The notes: generated by a model not told the origin, from the sequence alone. DNA of 64,000 nt from an uncultured Schlesneria sp. (GCA_903858935.1 CAIOKO010000242.1:1-64000); one strand, 5' to 3'. Shown: positions 1-8,002, counted from the first letter of the stretch. Program-made: numbers and translations.

Positions 1-75
1 CAGCTGCTGGTTCAGCACCATACCCACTGCTTCTCGCTTGAATTCCGATGTGTGCTTGCGACGTTCTTTCGACAT
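1..75 (-). CDS. IS3-family transposase OrfA, N-terminal fragment
   Basis: Twenty-five residues are visible, beginning MSKERRKHTSEFKREAVGMV, and the frame runs off the left edge of the window. The S/T-x-E-F-K-x-E-A-V pattern is the start of the HTH_Tnp_1 domain of IS3-family OrfA, which binds the element's inverted repeats. A GAGGAG ribosome site lies just upstream on the minus strand. Whether the element is intact cannot be judged here. Confidence 0.75.
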   Translation of the reverse strand, partial: MSKERRKHTSEFKREAVGMVLNQQL

Positions 76-141
76 GCTCTGGACTCCTCGGGGTTAAGTT
101 TACTCGCTTTTCCCCGCGCCCACATTTCATGGGCAAGTCCA
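1..141 (-). mobile_element. IS3-type insertion sequence, terminal part cut by window edge
   Basis: On the minus strand the stretch from 141 downward begins TGGACTTGCCCATGAAATGT, a TG-led end of the kind seen at IS3-family termini, and leads directly into a transposase OrfA start at 75. The other end and any target duplication lie outside the window. The exact outer boundary at 141 is inferred from the TG rule and from the resemblance to IS3-family ends, not proven. Confidence 0.5.
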
Positions 142-308
142 GTCCCTGAAATTTGAGGCAACTCGGTTTTTGTTGTGATTGTCGAGCGAATGCTAATTCT
201 CAACGCAACTTAAACAGGTCGATTGCGCTCCGTCACTTCCGGCGGAACGTCAACGCTCTGTTTCACTGACTGCTTTTAAACGTGTACGAAATCACAAAGG
301 AGACGCAA

Positions 309-1031
309 TTGAACATTCTAAAATCTGTATTTGTAGGCTTGGGGTTGGCCCTGGTACACCTGTCAGCGGTGCAGTCGGCATCGGCGGGGTTAATTGTCGA
401 CGGGACGATTTCAAGTGGCGAATGGACCGGAGCAACCACCGCCGCCATCCAAGGTGGTGGCACGGCGTATTTTAAAGCCGACACGAACTACGTCTATGCG
501 GCATTCGACGTTACCGGCTGGACATCGGCGATGGGGGCTGCTTCGCAAGGCAATCTCTTGGGATTTGGTGTGTGGGGAGCGAATAATGGCTACGGATCGT
601 CCAATGGCGTCGAGTTCCAACAGTCGACAACTCAGCAGGCTTGGGGAGGTAGCGCTCCTTCTGGAACGATGAATGGCTTGCTGTCGCGTTACGCGATCAA
701 CACCGTTGGTCAGGGCTCAATTCCCGCGGACCTTCTGGCGGCGGATTCGTTCGCCACGGGTCACCGCGTCTGGGAGGTACAGGCACCGATCAGTAGCATG
801 AATGTACACGCCGGGGATTCGATCTGGGCGATTGGTGGCATCAATTACAACGGTGTTGTACATTGGTATCCAGCTACCAAAACGTCAGGTTTTCCTTCTA
901 CCTACGTAGAAATTCCGGTTCAGGCAGCAGCAGCAGCACCAGTACCGGAGCCGGGCACGTTCGCCCTTGCCGCTCTTGGCGTGGCCGGAATAGTAATGGT
1001 TGCCCGGCGAAGGAAGGTTCGTCGCGCCTGA
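309..1031 (+). CDS. PEP-CTERM sorting domain protein, secreted
   Basis: A 240-residue exported protein of unknown role. A TTG start at 309 is preferred because AAGGAG sits about six bases upstream and a hydrophobic signal peptide (to about residue 27, ending in an A-S-A-type site) follows at once; a GTG at 282 in the same frame has no such site. The body is rich in Gly, Ser, Trp and Thr and matches no domain I can name. The C-terminus carries V-P-E-P-G, a hydrophobic helix and a basic tail (ARRRK), the PEP-CTERM signal that is processed by an exosortase. No exosortase is in this window. A good terminator follows at 1059. Confidence 0.85.
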   Translation: MNILKSVFVGLGLALVHLSAVQSASAGLIVDGTISSGEWTGATTAAIQGGGTAYFKADTNYVYAAFDVTGWTSAMGAASQGNLLGFGVWGANNGYGSSNGVEFQQSTTQQAWGGSAPSGTMNGLLSRYAINTVGQGSIPADLLAADSFATGHRVWEVQAPISSMNVHAGDSIWAIGGINYNGVVHWYPATKTSGFPSTYVEIPVQAAAAAPVPEPGTFALAALGVAGIVMVARRRKVRRA

Positions 1032-1058
1032 CCCTCTGCCATTCTTGAGAAACAATTC

Positions 1059-1099
1059 AAAAGCCCCGTCCGGCCCTCTGGTCTGGTGGGGCTTTTTCG
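1059..1099 (+). terminator. Rho-independent terminator after the PEP-CTERM gene
   Basis: AAAAGCCCC (1059) pairs with GGGGCTTTTT (1088) around a loop of about 20 bases, followed by a T run. It lies between convergent genes, and the A run on the other side lets it serve the cupin gene ending at 1112 as well. Confidence 0.85.
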
Positions 1100-1111
1100 T
1101 TTCGTGATCGA

Positions 1112-1483
1112 CTATTCAGACACTTCCTGTCCTTCGTCGAATGGCTGTGCCGTTTTGCTCTTCGACAAAAGGAGCGTCACCAGTAGCGACGAGTCTTCAA
1201 TGCCCGTCAAGGAATGTGGAACACCTGCGGCAAGGTAAAGTAACTGCCAAGCAGTAAGTTCGTGCGTCGTACCTTCTGCGGTGAAGGCAACTCGACCTTC
1301 CATGCATTGCACCGTAATCTCGTTCGACGCCTTGTGGAGTGGAATTTCCTTGCCAGCGTGGATGACGAACCTTATTAACTCCAGATTGGCTGTTTTAACG
1401 ACAGTTGCCGTCTTGGAACCAGATAGAGCAACTCCAAGTGGCAATTTGATGATTTCATTGGGAGCCGCATGATGAATCGACAT
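1112..1483 (-). CDS. Small cupin-domain protein, last gene of the NO module
   Basis: A 123-residue single-domain cupin. The two cupin half-motifs are visible: an H-K-A-S-N-E segment leading to an E-G turn, and a G-V-P-H-S segment near residue 92, so most metal ligands of the fold are present. Its ATG at 1483 overlaps the stop of the NO reductase 3' part (TGATG) and the site AAAGGAA precedes it, so it is translationally coupled to the reductase. A longer reading frame upstream is only overlap with the reductase gene. Role unknown; the position suggests a metal-dependent accessory or sensor in NO or nitrite stress. Confidence 0.8.
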   Translation of the reverse strand: MSIHHAAPNEIIKLPLGVALSGSKTATVVKTANLELIRFVIHAGKEIPLHKASNEITVQCMEGRVAFTAEGTTHELTAWQLLYLAAGVPHSLTGIEDSSLLVTLLLSKSKTAQPFDEGQEVSE

Positions 1484-2289
1484 CAAATTTTCCTTTTGAA
1501 CGAGTGTCCGGTTTTGAGTCCAGCCACGAAGATGACCAAGGCCACGGCACCCAGAAAAAAGATCGTGTCGCCGGGTACTCGCATCCATCGCAGTTGCTGC
1601 ATGATCGGTGTCTGCAAGAACTCGCTGCTTCGTGCGTACCAATAACCATGCTCGACTGACGCCCACGTCTGCATTAACCCGACTGGCAGCAGGCTAAGGA
1701 GACACATCATCATCAGGCCTCCGTTCAACGACCAGAATGAGAATCTCAACAAGCCGTCTTTCCATTCGACGCCGGGAATGAGGACTCGCAGGCATATCAG
1801 CATCAAACCGATCCCCAGCATTCCATAGACACCGAATAATGCAGCGTGACCGTGCAGTGGTGTCGTGTTGAGACCCTGCATGTAATACAGTGCAATCGGC
1901 GGGTTGATCATGAAGCCGAACAGTCCCGCTCCAATCATGTTCCAGAAGGCTACGGCCACAAAAAAGTAGATCGGCCACTTGTAACGTTGAACCCACGGTG
2001 ACGATCTGGAGTGTCGCAAATCCTCAATCGCATCGAAGCCGATGAGAACCAGTGGCACGACTTCCAACGCACTGAAAACTGAACCCCATGCCAACGCAAC
2101 GGGTGGGCTACCGGAAAAATAAAGGTGGTGACACGTCCCGATGATGCCACCTGACAGGTAGATTGTGGCTGACAAGAGTGCCGAAGCCGCAGCGATTCCC
2201 GGTCGAATCAGATTTAATCGCATGAAGATGAATGCGATGACTGTTGTGGCAAAGACTTCAAAAAATCCCTCCACCCAAAGATGGATCAC
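1483..2289 (-). CDS. norZ: Nitric oxide reductase (qNOR), C-terminal catalytic part
   Basis: 268 residues in the same frame as the N-terminal part, from which it is separated by one TGA (2290-2292). It holds all ligands of the binuclear NO-reducing site: H3 and E7 in the HLWVEG motif, H54 and H55 in TCHHLYFSG, E75, and H146/H148 in LHGHAALFG. The spacing from H3 to H54/H55 equals that between His207 and His258/259 of Pseudomonas NorB. About seven membrane helices follow. If translated alone it could start at the GTG directly after the stop, but normal qNOR is one chain of about 760 residues. See the N-terminal part and the finding on the UGA. Confidence 0.85.
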   Translation of the reverse strand: MIHLWVEGFFEVFATTVIAFIFMRLNLIRPGIAAASALLSATIYLSGGIIGTCHHLYFSGSPPVALAWGSVFSALEVVPLVLIGFDAIEDLRHSRSSPWVQRYKWPIYFFVAVAFWNMIGAGLFGFMINPPIALYYMQGLNTTPLHGHAALFGVYGMLGIGLMLICLRVLIPGVEWKDGLLRFSFWSLNGGLMMMCLLSLLPVGLMQTWASVEHGYWYARSSEFLQTPIMQQLRWMRVPGDTIFFLGAVALVIFVAGLKTGHSFKRKI

Positions 2290-3705
2290 TCACCACCGCC
2301 AATATTCGACTTTCGACAAGTGCGTGTGTTGGCCCCATGTGAGTCCCGCACCGTAAAAGAGGGCAATCGCTCCAGTGGAGACGGCCAATAAGGCCACAAG
2401 CTGCTTCTGCTCGCCCTCCTTTCGCAAAGCCGGTCTCAATGCACGAATCATCAAGAACAGCCAGAGCAGCAGCCCGGCAAATAAGGCAATCTGCCAGACA
2501 CGTCCCAAATCAACATATTCGTAGCCTTGATGTCCAAAATAGAATGACACGGTATCCGACATCTTGTTGTGAATACTCAACCACTCTCCGGTCAATGACC
2601 CACCGACAACAAGCAGCAATGCGAGAAACAGCACATTGACGCCGAAACGTTGCCCCTTCGGCTCCTGCTCGCTCACGAGTGGTCCGATGAACAGACCGGC
2701 TGCCAACCAGGCCGTAGCGATCCAGAATAGCCCCAATTGAACATGCCACGTTCGAGCCACGCTATATGGCAACCACTTCGAAAGCGGAATTCCATAAAAA
2801 CCATCGCCTTCGACACCGTAATGAGCGGTGATCACTCCCAAAAGCATTTGCAGAAGTATCAAAAGCGAAACGACCCAAAAGTATTTGACCGTTGCTTTCT
2901 GTGAAGGCGTGGCTTGCCAACTGTTGAGTGGATCTTCCCGTGGCGGGGCATGTTTTTCTTCCGCCTCTCGACGAGACGCGTACCACCATCCCATTGCCGA
3001 GATCCCTGCCAGCAACATGATGATGCTCACTCCCGTCCAAACGACGGCGTCTCCAGTGGGACGATTACTGACCAATGGCTCATAGGGCCAGTTGTTGGTG
3101 AAACTGATTGTTTCGTTGGGCCGATTCGTGGATGCAGCCCATGCGGTCCAAAAGAAGAACGCTGAAAGCTGACGCAAACGGATTGGATCAGTCACGGCTC
3201 CACGAGGAATCGCATAGTCGGTTTTTCCGTTGGAAAAAACGTCTGTGTAATGTGCCAAATTGGCTTCAAACGCCTCAGCACGTACCGGATCAATCGTGAG
3301 CGTCTGGTTTGATGGATCGTACGTGTTGGTTCGCATGATCGTCGTCAAACGACCAATCAGTTGCGACTGCTTCTCGTTGTCAATTTTCTGGAACTCATTA
3401 CCAAACTCATTCGTAGACCAGCGTTCCAGAATGAACGTGCATTCTCGATGCAGCCAGTCAGCAGTCCAGTCAGGAGCGACGTAACTTCCATGCCCCCAGA
3501 TCGAACCGACCTCCATACCTCCAAGTGTCTGCCAGACGTTCTGACCCGCTTGAATATCATTCGATTCAATGAGGACCTTGTTCTCGGTTGTCACCACGGT
3601 GTTAGCGATTGGCGGTGCTTCCTCGTAGATTCGAGTACCAATCCAGCCAAGAATCGTGAAGGACACCGTTAATACGAGTGCAAATGCGATCCACAGTCTT
3701 CTCAT
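2290..3705 (-). CDS. norZ: Nitric oxide reductase (quinol-dependent, qNOR), N-terminal part
   Basis: 471 residues with an N-terminal membrane helix (about 4-22), a periplasmic cytochrome-c-like domain without heme motif (about 40-220), then several membrane helices. H321 in the RTWHVQLGLFW segment matches the low-spin heme b ligand of NorB. The reading ends at W471 in the conserved VEYWRW stretch, where homologs continue W-V-V/I-H-L-W-V-E-G; here the second Trp codon TGG is TGA, and the frame then continues perfectly. qNOR reduces two NO to N2O with electrons from quinol. The gene follows protoglobin by 69 bases. An AAAGGA site precedes the ATG at 3705. Pseudogene by one point mutation, stop readthrough, split translation or base error are all possible. 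Confidence 0.9.
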   Translation of the reverse strand: MRRLWIAFALVLTVSFTILGWIGTRIYEEAPPIANTVVTTENKVLIESNDIQAGQNVWQTLGGMEVGSIWGHGSYVAPDWTADWLHRECTFILERWSTNEFGNEFQKIDNEKQSQLIGRLTTIMRTNTYDPSNQTLTIDPVRAEAFEANLAHYTDVFSNGKTDYAIPRGAVTDPIRLRQLSAFFFWTAWAASTNRPNETISFTNNWPYEPLVSNRPTGDAVVWTGVSIIMLLAGISAMGWWYASRREAEEKHAPPREDPLNSWQATPSQKATVKYFWVVSLLILLQMLLGVITAHYGVEGDGFYGIPLSKWLPYSVARTWHVQLGLFWIATAWLAAGLFIGPLVSEQEPKGQRFGVNVLFLALLLVVGGSLTGEWLSIHNKMSDTVSFYFGHQGYEYVDLGRVWQIALFAGLLLWLFLMIRALRPALRKEGEQKQLVALLAVSTGAIALFYGAGLTWGQHTHLSKVEYWRW

Positions 3706-3774
3706 GCGAGCGATCCTTTTTGAGGCAGTTGGGAGTTATGAGAAGGGGTTGTGAAACGACAGGCAACATGCGCC

Positions 3775-4359
3775 TTAAGCTGGAACGGAGTCCAGATAGT
3801 GGCGATTGATCAGGTCATTTTGCAGCCAAAGGAGTTTGCCAAAAGCACGCAACGTTGCCACTTCGACGGCTCGTTCGAGATTGAGTCCCAAGATCGAGTT
3901 TGTCAGAGCGTCAGCAACGAATCCCAGAAGGGCATTCATTTGAATAAGAGGGACATTGAGTTCCTTGGAACCGGCTTTCGGTGTGTGCATCTTTCCCACC
4001 ATATCCAGAAATTCGACCATCTTGCCGTCATAGGGCTTGGTGACGAGAGCGGCCAAGTACCGTGCAAGGTGTTCTTTTCGATATCGAATCATCTCATGGT
4101 CCAGCGTCAATTCGTCGTAATTCTTCGGGATGGCCCCTTCGTAGCCAGACTGCCGTGGTAGAAAGTGTCTCCACGTCGCATCGTAGGTGTGAAGTTTGTC
4201 GTAAACGGCGTCCACCAAACTCGGAACGAGTGGAGCAAGAACAGGAGCCGCTCCGTGAATCGCGGCGATGTCTTTCTCGCCGAATCCCATGAATTCGGCG
4301 AGGTACTGGAAGCGGTATCTAACGTCGGTGTCGAGTTGTTTTTCGTTAACGAGGATCAT
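3775..4359 (-). CDS. Protoglobin-family single-domain heme sensor/NO-binding globin
   Basis: 194 residues, the usual length for a stand-alone protoglobin or globin-coupled-sensor globin domain, with no attached output domain. It opens with a short pre-helix region, then R-Y-R-F-Q-Y-L-A-E-F-M-G-F typical of this family. H125 in VGKMHTPKAG is at the place of the proximal heme histidine. The ATG at 4359 has GAGGG seven bases upstream. It is the first gene of the minus-strand run protoglobin, NO reductase, cupin, and it diverges from an Rrf2 regulator across two palindromes. Likely role: binding or oxidising NO, or sensing it; this is inference from family and neighbours. Confidence 0.8.
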   Translation of the reverse strand: MILVNEKQLDTDVRYRFQYLAEFMGFGEKDIAAIHGAAPVLAPLVPSLVDAVYDKLHTYDATWRHFLPRQSGYEGAIPKNYDELTLDHEMIRYRKEHLARYLAALVTKPYDGKMVEFLDMVGKMHTPKAGSKELNVPLIQMNALLGFVADALTNSILGLNLERAVEVATLRAFGKLLWLQNDLINRHYLDSVPA

Positions 4360-4397
4360 TACATTCCCTCTGGGGAGATTTGCAGATGGCAGTAGGC

Positions 4398-4429
4398 CGA
4401 CGAATTGGATATATCTATCCAATTCGTCG
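4398..4429. promoter_or_regulatory. Operator-like palindrome 1 between protoglobin and Rrf2 genes
   Basis: Perfect inverted repeat with 14-base arms, CGACGAATTGGATA and TATCCAATTCGTCG, around TATC. It contains AATTGGA-N8-TCCAATT, the same core as the palindrome at 4444. It lies 39 bases upstream of the protoglobin start. Probable binding site for the adjacent Rrf2-type regulator. Confidence 0.7.
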
Positions 4430-4443
4430 ACAGAGTAATATCG

Positions 4444-4473
4444 AAGCAATTGGATGTCAATGTCCAATTGCTT
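4444..4473. promoter_or_regulatory. Operator-like palindrome 2, next to the Rrf2 start
   Basis: Perfect 11-base arms AAGCAATTGGA and TCCAATTGCTT around eight bases. The shared core with palindrome 1 is AATTGGA-N8-TCCAATT; the centres are 45 bases apart. It ends just before the AAGGGA ribosome site of the Rrf2 gene, so occupancy would fit autorepression. Confidence 0.7.
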
Positions 4474-4487
4474 TAAGGGAAAACCTG

Positions 4488-4958
4488 ATGTTTACGCAAA
4501 CAGTCGAGTATGCATTGCGGATCGTCGTCCATTTGGCGGATAAATCGCCTGAATCCAGGACAACTGTTGAGATTGCTGAGGCCACTCGCATCCCCAAGGC
4601 ATATCTGTCAAAAGTGATTCAAGGTTTGGTGCGGGCTTCGATCATTCAGTCTAATCGTGGATACGGAGGAGGAGTCAAATTGCTTAAGGCTCCCAAGGAT
4701 CTTACGATTCTGGATGTTGTGAACGCTGTTGAACCAATTAAAAGGATTCAATTTTGTCCCCTCGGATTGAAATCACACGGAATCGATCTATGCCCTTTGC
4801 ATAAAAGAATGGATAACGCTTTGGCATCAGTTGAAGATGCATTGAGACACACAACGCTTGCGGAAGTTTTGTCTGAGCCGACGAACAGTCATCCATTGTG
4901 TGAGACAGCCGATTGCATCCCCAAGTCACTCAGGCCAGGTCGTCACAGTAAACCCTAG
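4488..4958 (+). CDS. Rrf2-family transcriptional regulator, NsrR-like
   Basis: 156 residues. Residues 1-65 form the Rrf2 winged helix (MFTQTVEYALRIVVHLA, then I-P-K-A-Y-L-S-K-V-I-Q and the glycine wing GYGGG). C90 and C102 are twelve residues apart, the spacing of the outer cluster cysteines of NsrR (Cys93 and Cys105 in the Streptomyces protein), but the middle cysteine is missing (Ser96, with His97 beside it). C138 and C143 lie in an extra tail. ATG at 4488 with AAGGGA upstream. Divergent from the NO-consuming genes, so an iron-sulfur NO sensor is likely by context; the altered ligand set makes the cluster type uncertain. Confidence 0.85.
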   Translation: MFTQTVEYALRIVVHLADKSPESRTTVEIAEATRIPKAYLSKVIQGLVRASIIQSNRGYGGGVKLLKAPKDLTILDVVNAVEPIKRIQFCPLGLKSHGIDLCPLHKRMDNALASVEDALRHTTLAEVLSEPTNSHPLCETADCIPKSLRPGRHSKP

Positions 4959-5334
4959 TCTCAGATTGATTTGCCACATTCCGACAACACTCATTTCGGA
5001 AACACCGTGGGGACACTGTGCGGCAGCACAAGCCGGAGGATTGTAGCGAATGCAAGTTTCGTACAAGGTAAGATTTAGCCAATCGCGTTGGCCCCGCGTG
5101 ATGCGTTGCCAAGGCCTAATCCACGTTGCGCCGAAGAGGCAAACCTGACCGTCAGAAATGCGATGACGGTACCGTCATCATCGAAGATCGTCGCGGTATT
5201 TCGTTCCAAACCTTAGTCCCCGTTTGACGCCGATCTCTCGGTTTCGCAGTATGTTGGGCCATTTCCCAACTACGCCGCCGGCGGGCCGTGCCTGTATGAG
5301 CAAGCTCGACTTCGAGCGCCGTCCGGAGTCACAA
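4959..5334. other. Intergenic region without a convincing gene
   Basis: Convergent gap between the Rrf2 gene and a PEP-CTERM gene. A perfect 18-base palindrome GATGACGGTACCGTCATC sits at 5162-5179 with no obvious T run after it. Reading frames here are short and lack plausible starts. Confidence 0.5.
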
Positions 5335-6246
5335 TCAAAATAACGGATTTGCCTTGTCCGGCTGCTTCCGACAACGCCAGCGATACCCGATCAGGCCCGC
5401 CGCTCCCAAGCCGATGAGCATCATACTGGACGGCTCGGGGACTGCGGACGGCTCGATGGCAAGGAAAATCGGCCCGTGAAAGCCTGTGTAGTTGCTGACG
5501 AGTTGTCCGGAGGAATTGAACTCACTCACCTCATCCGCACGGAAGAGGGCGACGAAGAGGTTGCCGCTCGAATCGAAAGCGAGGCCATAGGGGGCAGAAG
5601 TCACCGAAGCGAACGGAGTCACTGTTCCGTCGGCCGTCACCTTGTACACTTCGTCATTGGATCCGCTTGAGACGTAGAGGTTGCCGCTTTGATCAAAAGC
5701 GATCCCGGTGGGGCTGGAAATGGATGCGAAGAGGCTGGAAACGCCGGTGTTCGGATCCACCTTGCTTAAGGTATTTGCGCCGTAGTCAGTGACGTAGAGG
5801 CTACCATTGTTGAAGGCGAGGCCATACGGAGTTTGAAACCCGCTGGTGAAGTTGAGGGTGACGGAGCCGGAGGGCGTCACCTTGCTCACCTGGTGGTTAC
5901 CGTAGTAGTTGGCAACATACAGGTTGCCGCTCGAATCGAAAGTGATGCCCGAGGCATTATTAAACCCAGTCGCAAAGACGCTGACTGTCCCGCTGGGCGT
6001 CACTTTACTGACCGAGCCTGACGTCACGCTGTTGACAACGAACAGGTTGCCTGAGGGGTCGAAGGCGAGGCCATAGGGCGTATCGGTCGATGCGAACGGG
6101 GTGATTGTACCACTCGGGGGTGTGAGCTTGACCACTGTATTATCCCCGCTGTTACTGACGTACAAAGTGTTTGCACGCGCCGTAGAAGTCAGAATCGCCG
6201 CTAACACCAAGCATTGGATAACAATTCGCTGAGTACCTTGAGTCAT
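5335..6246 (-). CDS. Secreted NHL/SMP-30-like beta-propeller with PEP-CTERM
   Basis: 303 residues. A signal peptide is followed by about six repeats of a propeller blade whose marks are P-Y-G-L-A-F-D-x-S-G-N-L-(F/Y)-V and V-x-K-V-T-P-S-G-T-V, as in NHL and Vgb-type lyase-fold propellers. The C-terminus has V-P-E-P-S-S, a hydrophobic helix and a Arg/Lys tail, a PEP-CTERM signal. The ATG at 6246 is chosen because AAGGAA lies six bases upstream; two further in-frame ATGs (6252, 6267) have poorer spacing. Such propellers usually bind small molecules or proteins at the cell surface; no catalytic residues can be assigned. Confidence 0.85.
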   Translation of the reverse strand: MTQGTQRIVIQCLVLAAILTSTARANTLYVSNSGDNTVVKLTPPSGTITPFASTDTPYGLAFDPSGNLFVVNSVTSGSVSKVTPSGTVSVFATGFNNASGITFDSSGNLYVANYYGNHQVSKVTPSGSVTLNFTSGFQTPYGLAFNNGSLYVTDYGANTLSKVDPNTGVSSLFASISSPTGIAFDQSGNLYVSSGSNDEVYKVTADGTVTPFASVTSAPYGLAFDSSGNLFVALFRADEVSEFNSSGQLVSNYTGFHGPIFLAIEPSAVPEPSSMMLIGLGAAGLIGYRWRCRKQPDKANPLF

Positions 6247-6593
6247 CTTCATTTCCTTCTTGTTCATCCACATCAATTGCATCCAATGTCCGATCGACAC
6301 CGTACTGGGATTGCAATGTCGCATCAAGCAACTGCCGACTGGTTCTCGACGGTAACAAGGTAACGAAATATGAAAGGCGTGAGGAACCACGGAACCCCGG
6401 GGACAATGCAATCCCATCAAAACGCGACTATTTGTCGCACGCGAATTTCGAACGCAGGTTGCGGAAAAGGGCATAATTCCAATTAACGGCCAAAAAAACG
6501 TTGAACGAACGGTTTCGTTTCCAAAACCCGAACCAAGGCAATGAAATCGCCGAACAATTCGGTCAACGCGAGGCGAAGACGCCCGCGTTACCT
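6247..6593. other. Intergenic region with a hairpin after the anti-sigma gene
   Basis: Upstream region of the propeller gene. At 6565-6589 AACGCG-a-GGCG pairs with CGCC-CGCGTT around AAGA, just downstream of the anti-sigma stop on the minus strand; it lacks a T run, so terminator function is uncertain. Nothing else recognised. Confidence 0.5.
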
Positions 6594-7397
6594 TTAGCGT
6601 TCGAGTTTCGCCAGCAGCGGTAGTTCTGCTCTTGAAGAAACGACCACGCCGCCCGGTTTCTCGATCGTTACGGCAAACATGTAGGCGTTTTCAACGTGCA
6701 ACTTCGCGTGTATTGGAACAATCACGATCCCAGTCGAACTGACATCAAACACACCTCCATCGATAGGCGTTTCGGCGCTCTGGTTATGATCGAAGATCCA
6801 AAGTTGATACTGCTTGAGCGTCGGGTTATTGACGGTGAGTCCTCGGAATCGCATGAATCCTCGTTGCTGTGAAGGACTCCAGACAACATCGCCTTCGACA
6901 TTCGGTATCGGTGTTGGTCCATCGGTCCATGGGGCCTGCACAAGGTCATTCGCTGATGAGATGAATTTGTCGCGTTGTTGCGTGACGTCGAGCGAGGCGA
7001 CTTTCAACGGTTCTCTCTGGCCGGACGTGAAAAGAGTCAGAACAGTAATTGCCATGCAGGCTGCCGCGACCGCCCAGGGAATCTTGCTGGATCGAACCAA
7101 AGCAGGCTTTATCACAGTGGGTTTGTGATCGGGCGGCAAGGCCTGAATTGTCAGCTCTTCGAACGCTCGCGAGCGAATGACCTGTCGCAGATGATCTGGG
7201 AGTGGCATTGAGGTTGGATCCGACCACGCAATATCAAGTGATGCGACCACAGATGCAAGGAGCTCGGACTGTTCGACTGGCATCGTCTGCGCCAATTTGT
7301 CGAACTCGGTTTCTTCTTCGGAAGAAAGCCCGAACAGCAATCGCGTAATTTGCAGATCTTCCCAGCGATCCGCGTCTGATTGTCCCGAACTGTTCAC
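6594..7397 (-). CDS. Anti-sigma factor, RskA-like
   Basis: 267 residues. The N-terminal 100 residues are a soluble helical domain (L-L-F-G-L-S-S-E-E-E-T-E-F-D-K-L) that fits a zinc-free anti-sigma domain. One membrane helix lies at about 108-126, followed by a periplasmic domain of the RskA type (Q-L-W-I-F-D, G-G-V-F-D, F-A-V-T-I-E-K-P-G-G). The GTG start overlaps the TGA of the sigma gene (GTGA), so the pair is coupled. It should hold the adjacent ECF sigma at the membrane until regulated proteolysis. Confidence 0.88.
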   Translation of the reverse strand: MNSSGQSDADRWEDLQITRLLFGLSSEEETEFDKLAQTMPVEQSELLASVVASLDIAWSDPTSMPLPDHLRQVIRSRAFEELTIQALPPDHKPTVIKPALVRSSKIPWAVAAACMAITVLTLFTSGQREPLKVASLDVTQQRDKFISSANDLVQAPWTDGPTPIPNVEGDVVWSPSQQRGFMRFRGLTVNNPTLKQYQLWIFDHNQSAETPIDGGVFDVSSTGIVIVPIHAKLHVENAYMFAVTIEKPGGVVVSSRAELPLLAKLER

Positions 7398-8002
7398 AGT
7401 TGAACGGCCCCCTCCGCATGAAGTCGGCTCCCAACCTGCATACAGTTGCGTAGCTGCGTAAGAGCCCGTCGGATCAGTGATTTCACCGTCCCCAAAGGAG
7501 AACCAGTTTGTTCGGCAATTCGTGCATGTGTTAAGCCATGGTAGATCGAGAGTTCCAGCATGTTTCGCTCATTCTGCCGCAGTTTTTCCAGGCACTCAGT
7601 CGCTCGAATCCCCTCCTCAGCTAACTCAAGTTGTGGATAAGACTGAGGCGCCGCATACTCAACGTTCATTTCATCGATTGATTGATGTTCGGGGTTGCGA
7701 CGCAATTTTCGCCGCCGGTCGATCAAACGTCGACGGGCCAGCGTGGCGATGAACGTTGTCTCCGATCCAAGTTCTTCACGAAATCGGCCCGCACTTCGCC
7801 ACAGGTCTACGAAAATCTCTTGAACGGCGTCCTCCGCGTCTGACTTCGTGGGAGAAAGCCGACACGCGAGCGACCAGACAAGTCCACCATACCTGTCGAG
7901 GCATTCATCAATTGCAATTGTCTCGCCTTGGGCAACGCGGGGAAGTATCGGAACCTGCAATTTCATCTCCCCAATTTTCACGTAACGAAGAGAGGCCGGC
8001 AT
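7394..8002 (-). CDS. ECF RNA polymerase sigma factor, SigK-like
   Basis: About 202 residues. Region 2 is visible from C-L-D-R-Y-G-G-L-V-W to D-A-E-D-A-V-Q-E-I-F-V-D-L-W, and region 4 from L-R-Q-N-E-R-N-M-L-E-L-S to the helix-turn-helix G-L-T-H-A-R-I-A-E with G-T-V-K-S-L-I-R-R-A. ATG at 8002 is favoured by GAGG nine bases upstream; a GTG at 8044 would add fourteen residues. It lies 3' of a Fas1 gene on the same strand and 5' of the RskA-like anti-sigma, the same partner set as mycobacterial SigK, RskA and MPT70/MPT83. Confidence 0.88.
   Translation of the reverse strand: MPASLRYVKIGEMKLQVPILPRVAQGETIAIDECLDRYGGLVWSLACRLSPTKSDAEDAVQEIFVDLWRSAGRFREELGSETTFIATLARRRLIDRRRKLRRNPEHQSIDEMNVEYAAPQSYPQLELAEEGIRATECLEKLRQNERNMLELSIYHGLTHARIAEQTGSPLGTVKSLIRRALTQLRNCMQVGSRLHAEGAVQL

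Noticed and set aside
12-203. Open frame across the IS end
   Set aside because: It is antisense-shifted relative to the real transposase frame and crosses the element boundary.
1484-1666. Extension of the cupin gene upstream by 61 codons
   Set aside because: This stretch lies within the NO reductase gene in another frame; the ATG at 1483 has a ribosome site and overlaps the reductase stop.
5162-5179. Palindrome GATGACGGTACCGTCATC as a LexA-type or terminator site
   Set aside because: No T run, no matching second copy seen, and it lies between two converging 3' ends.
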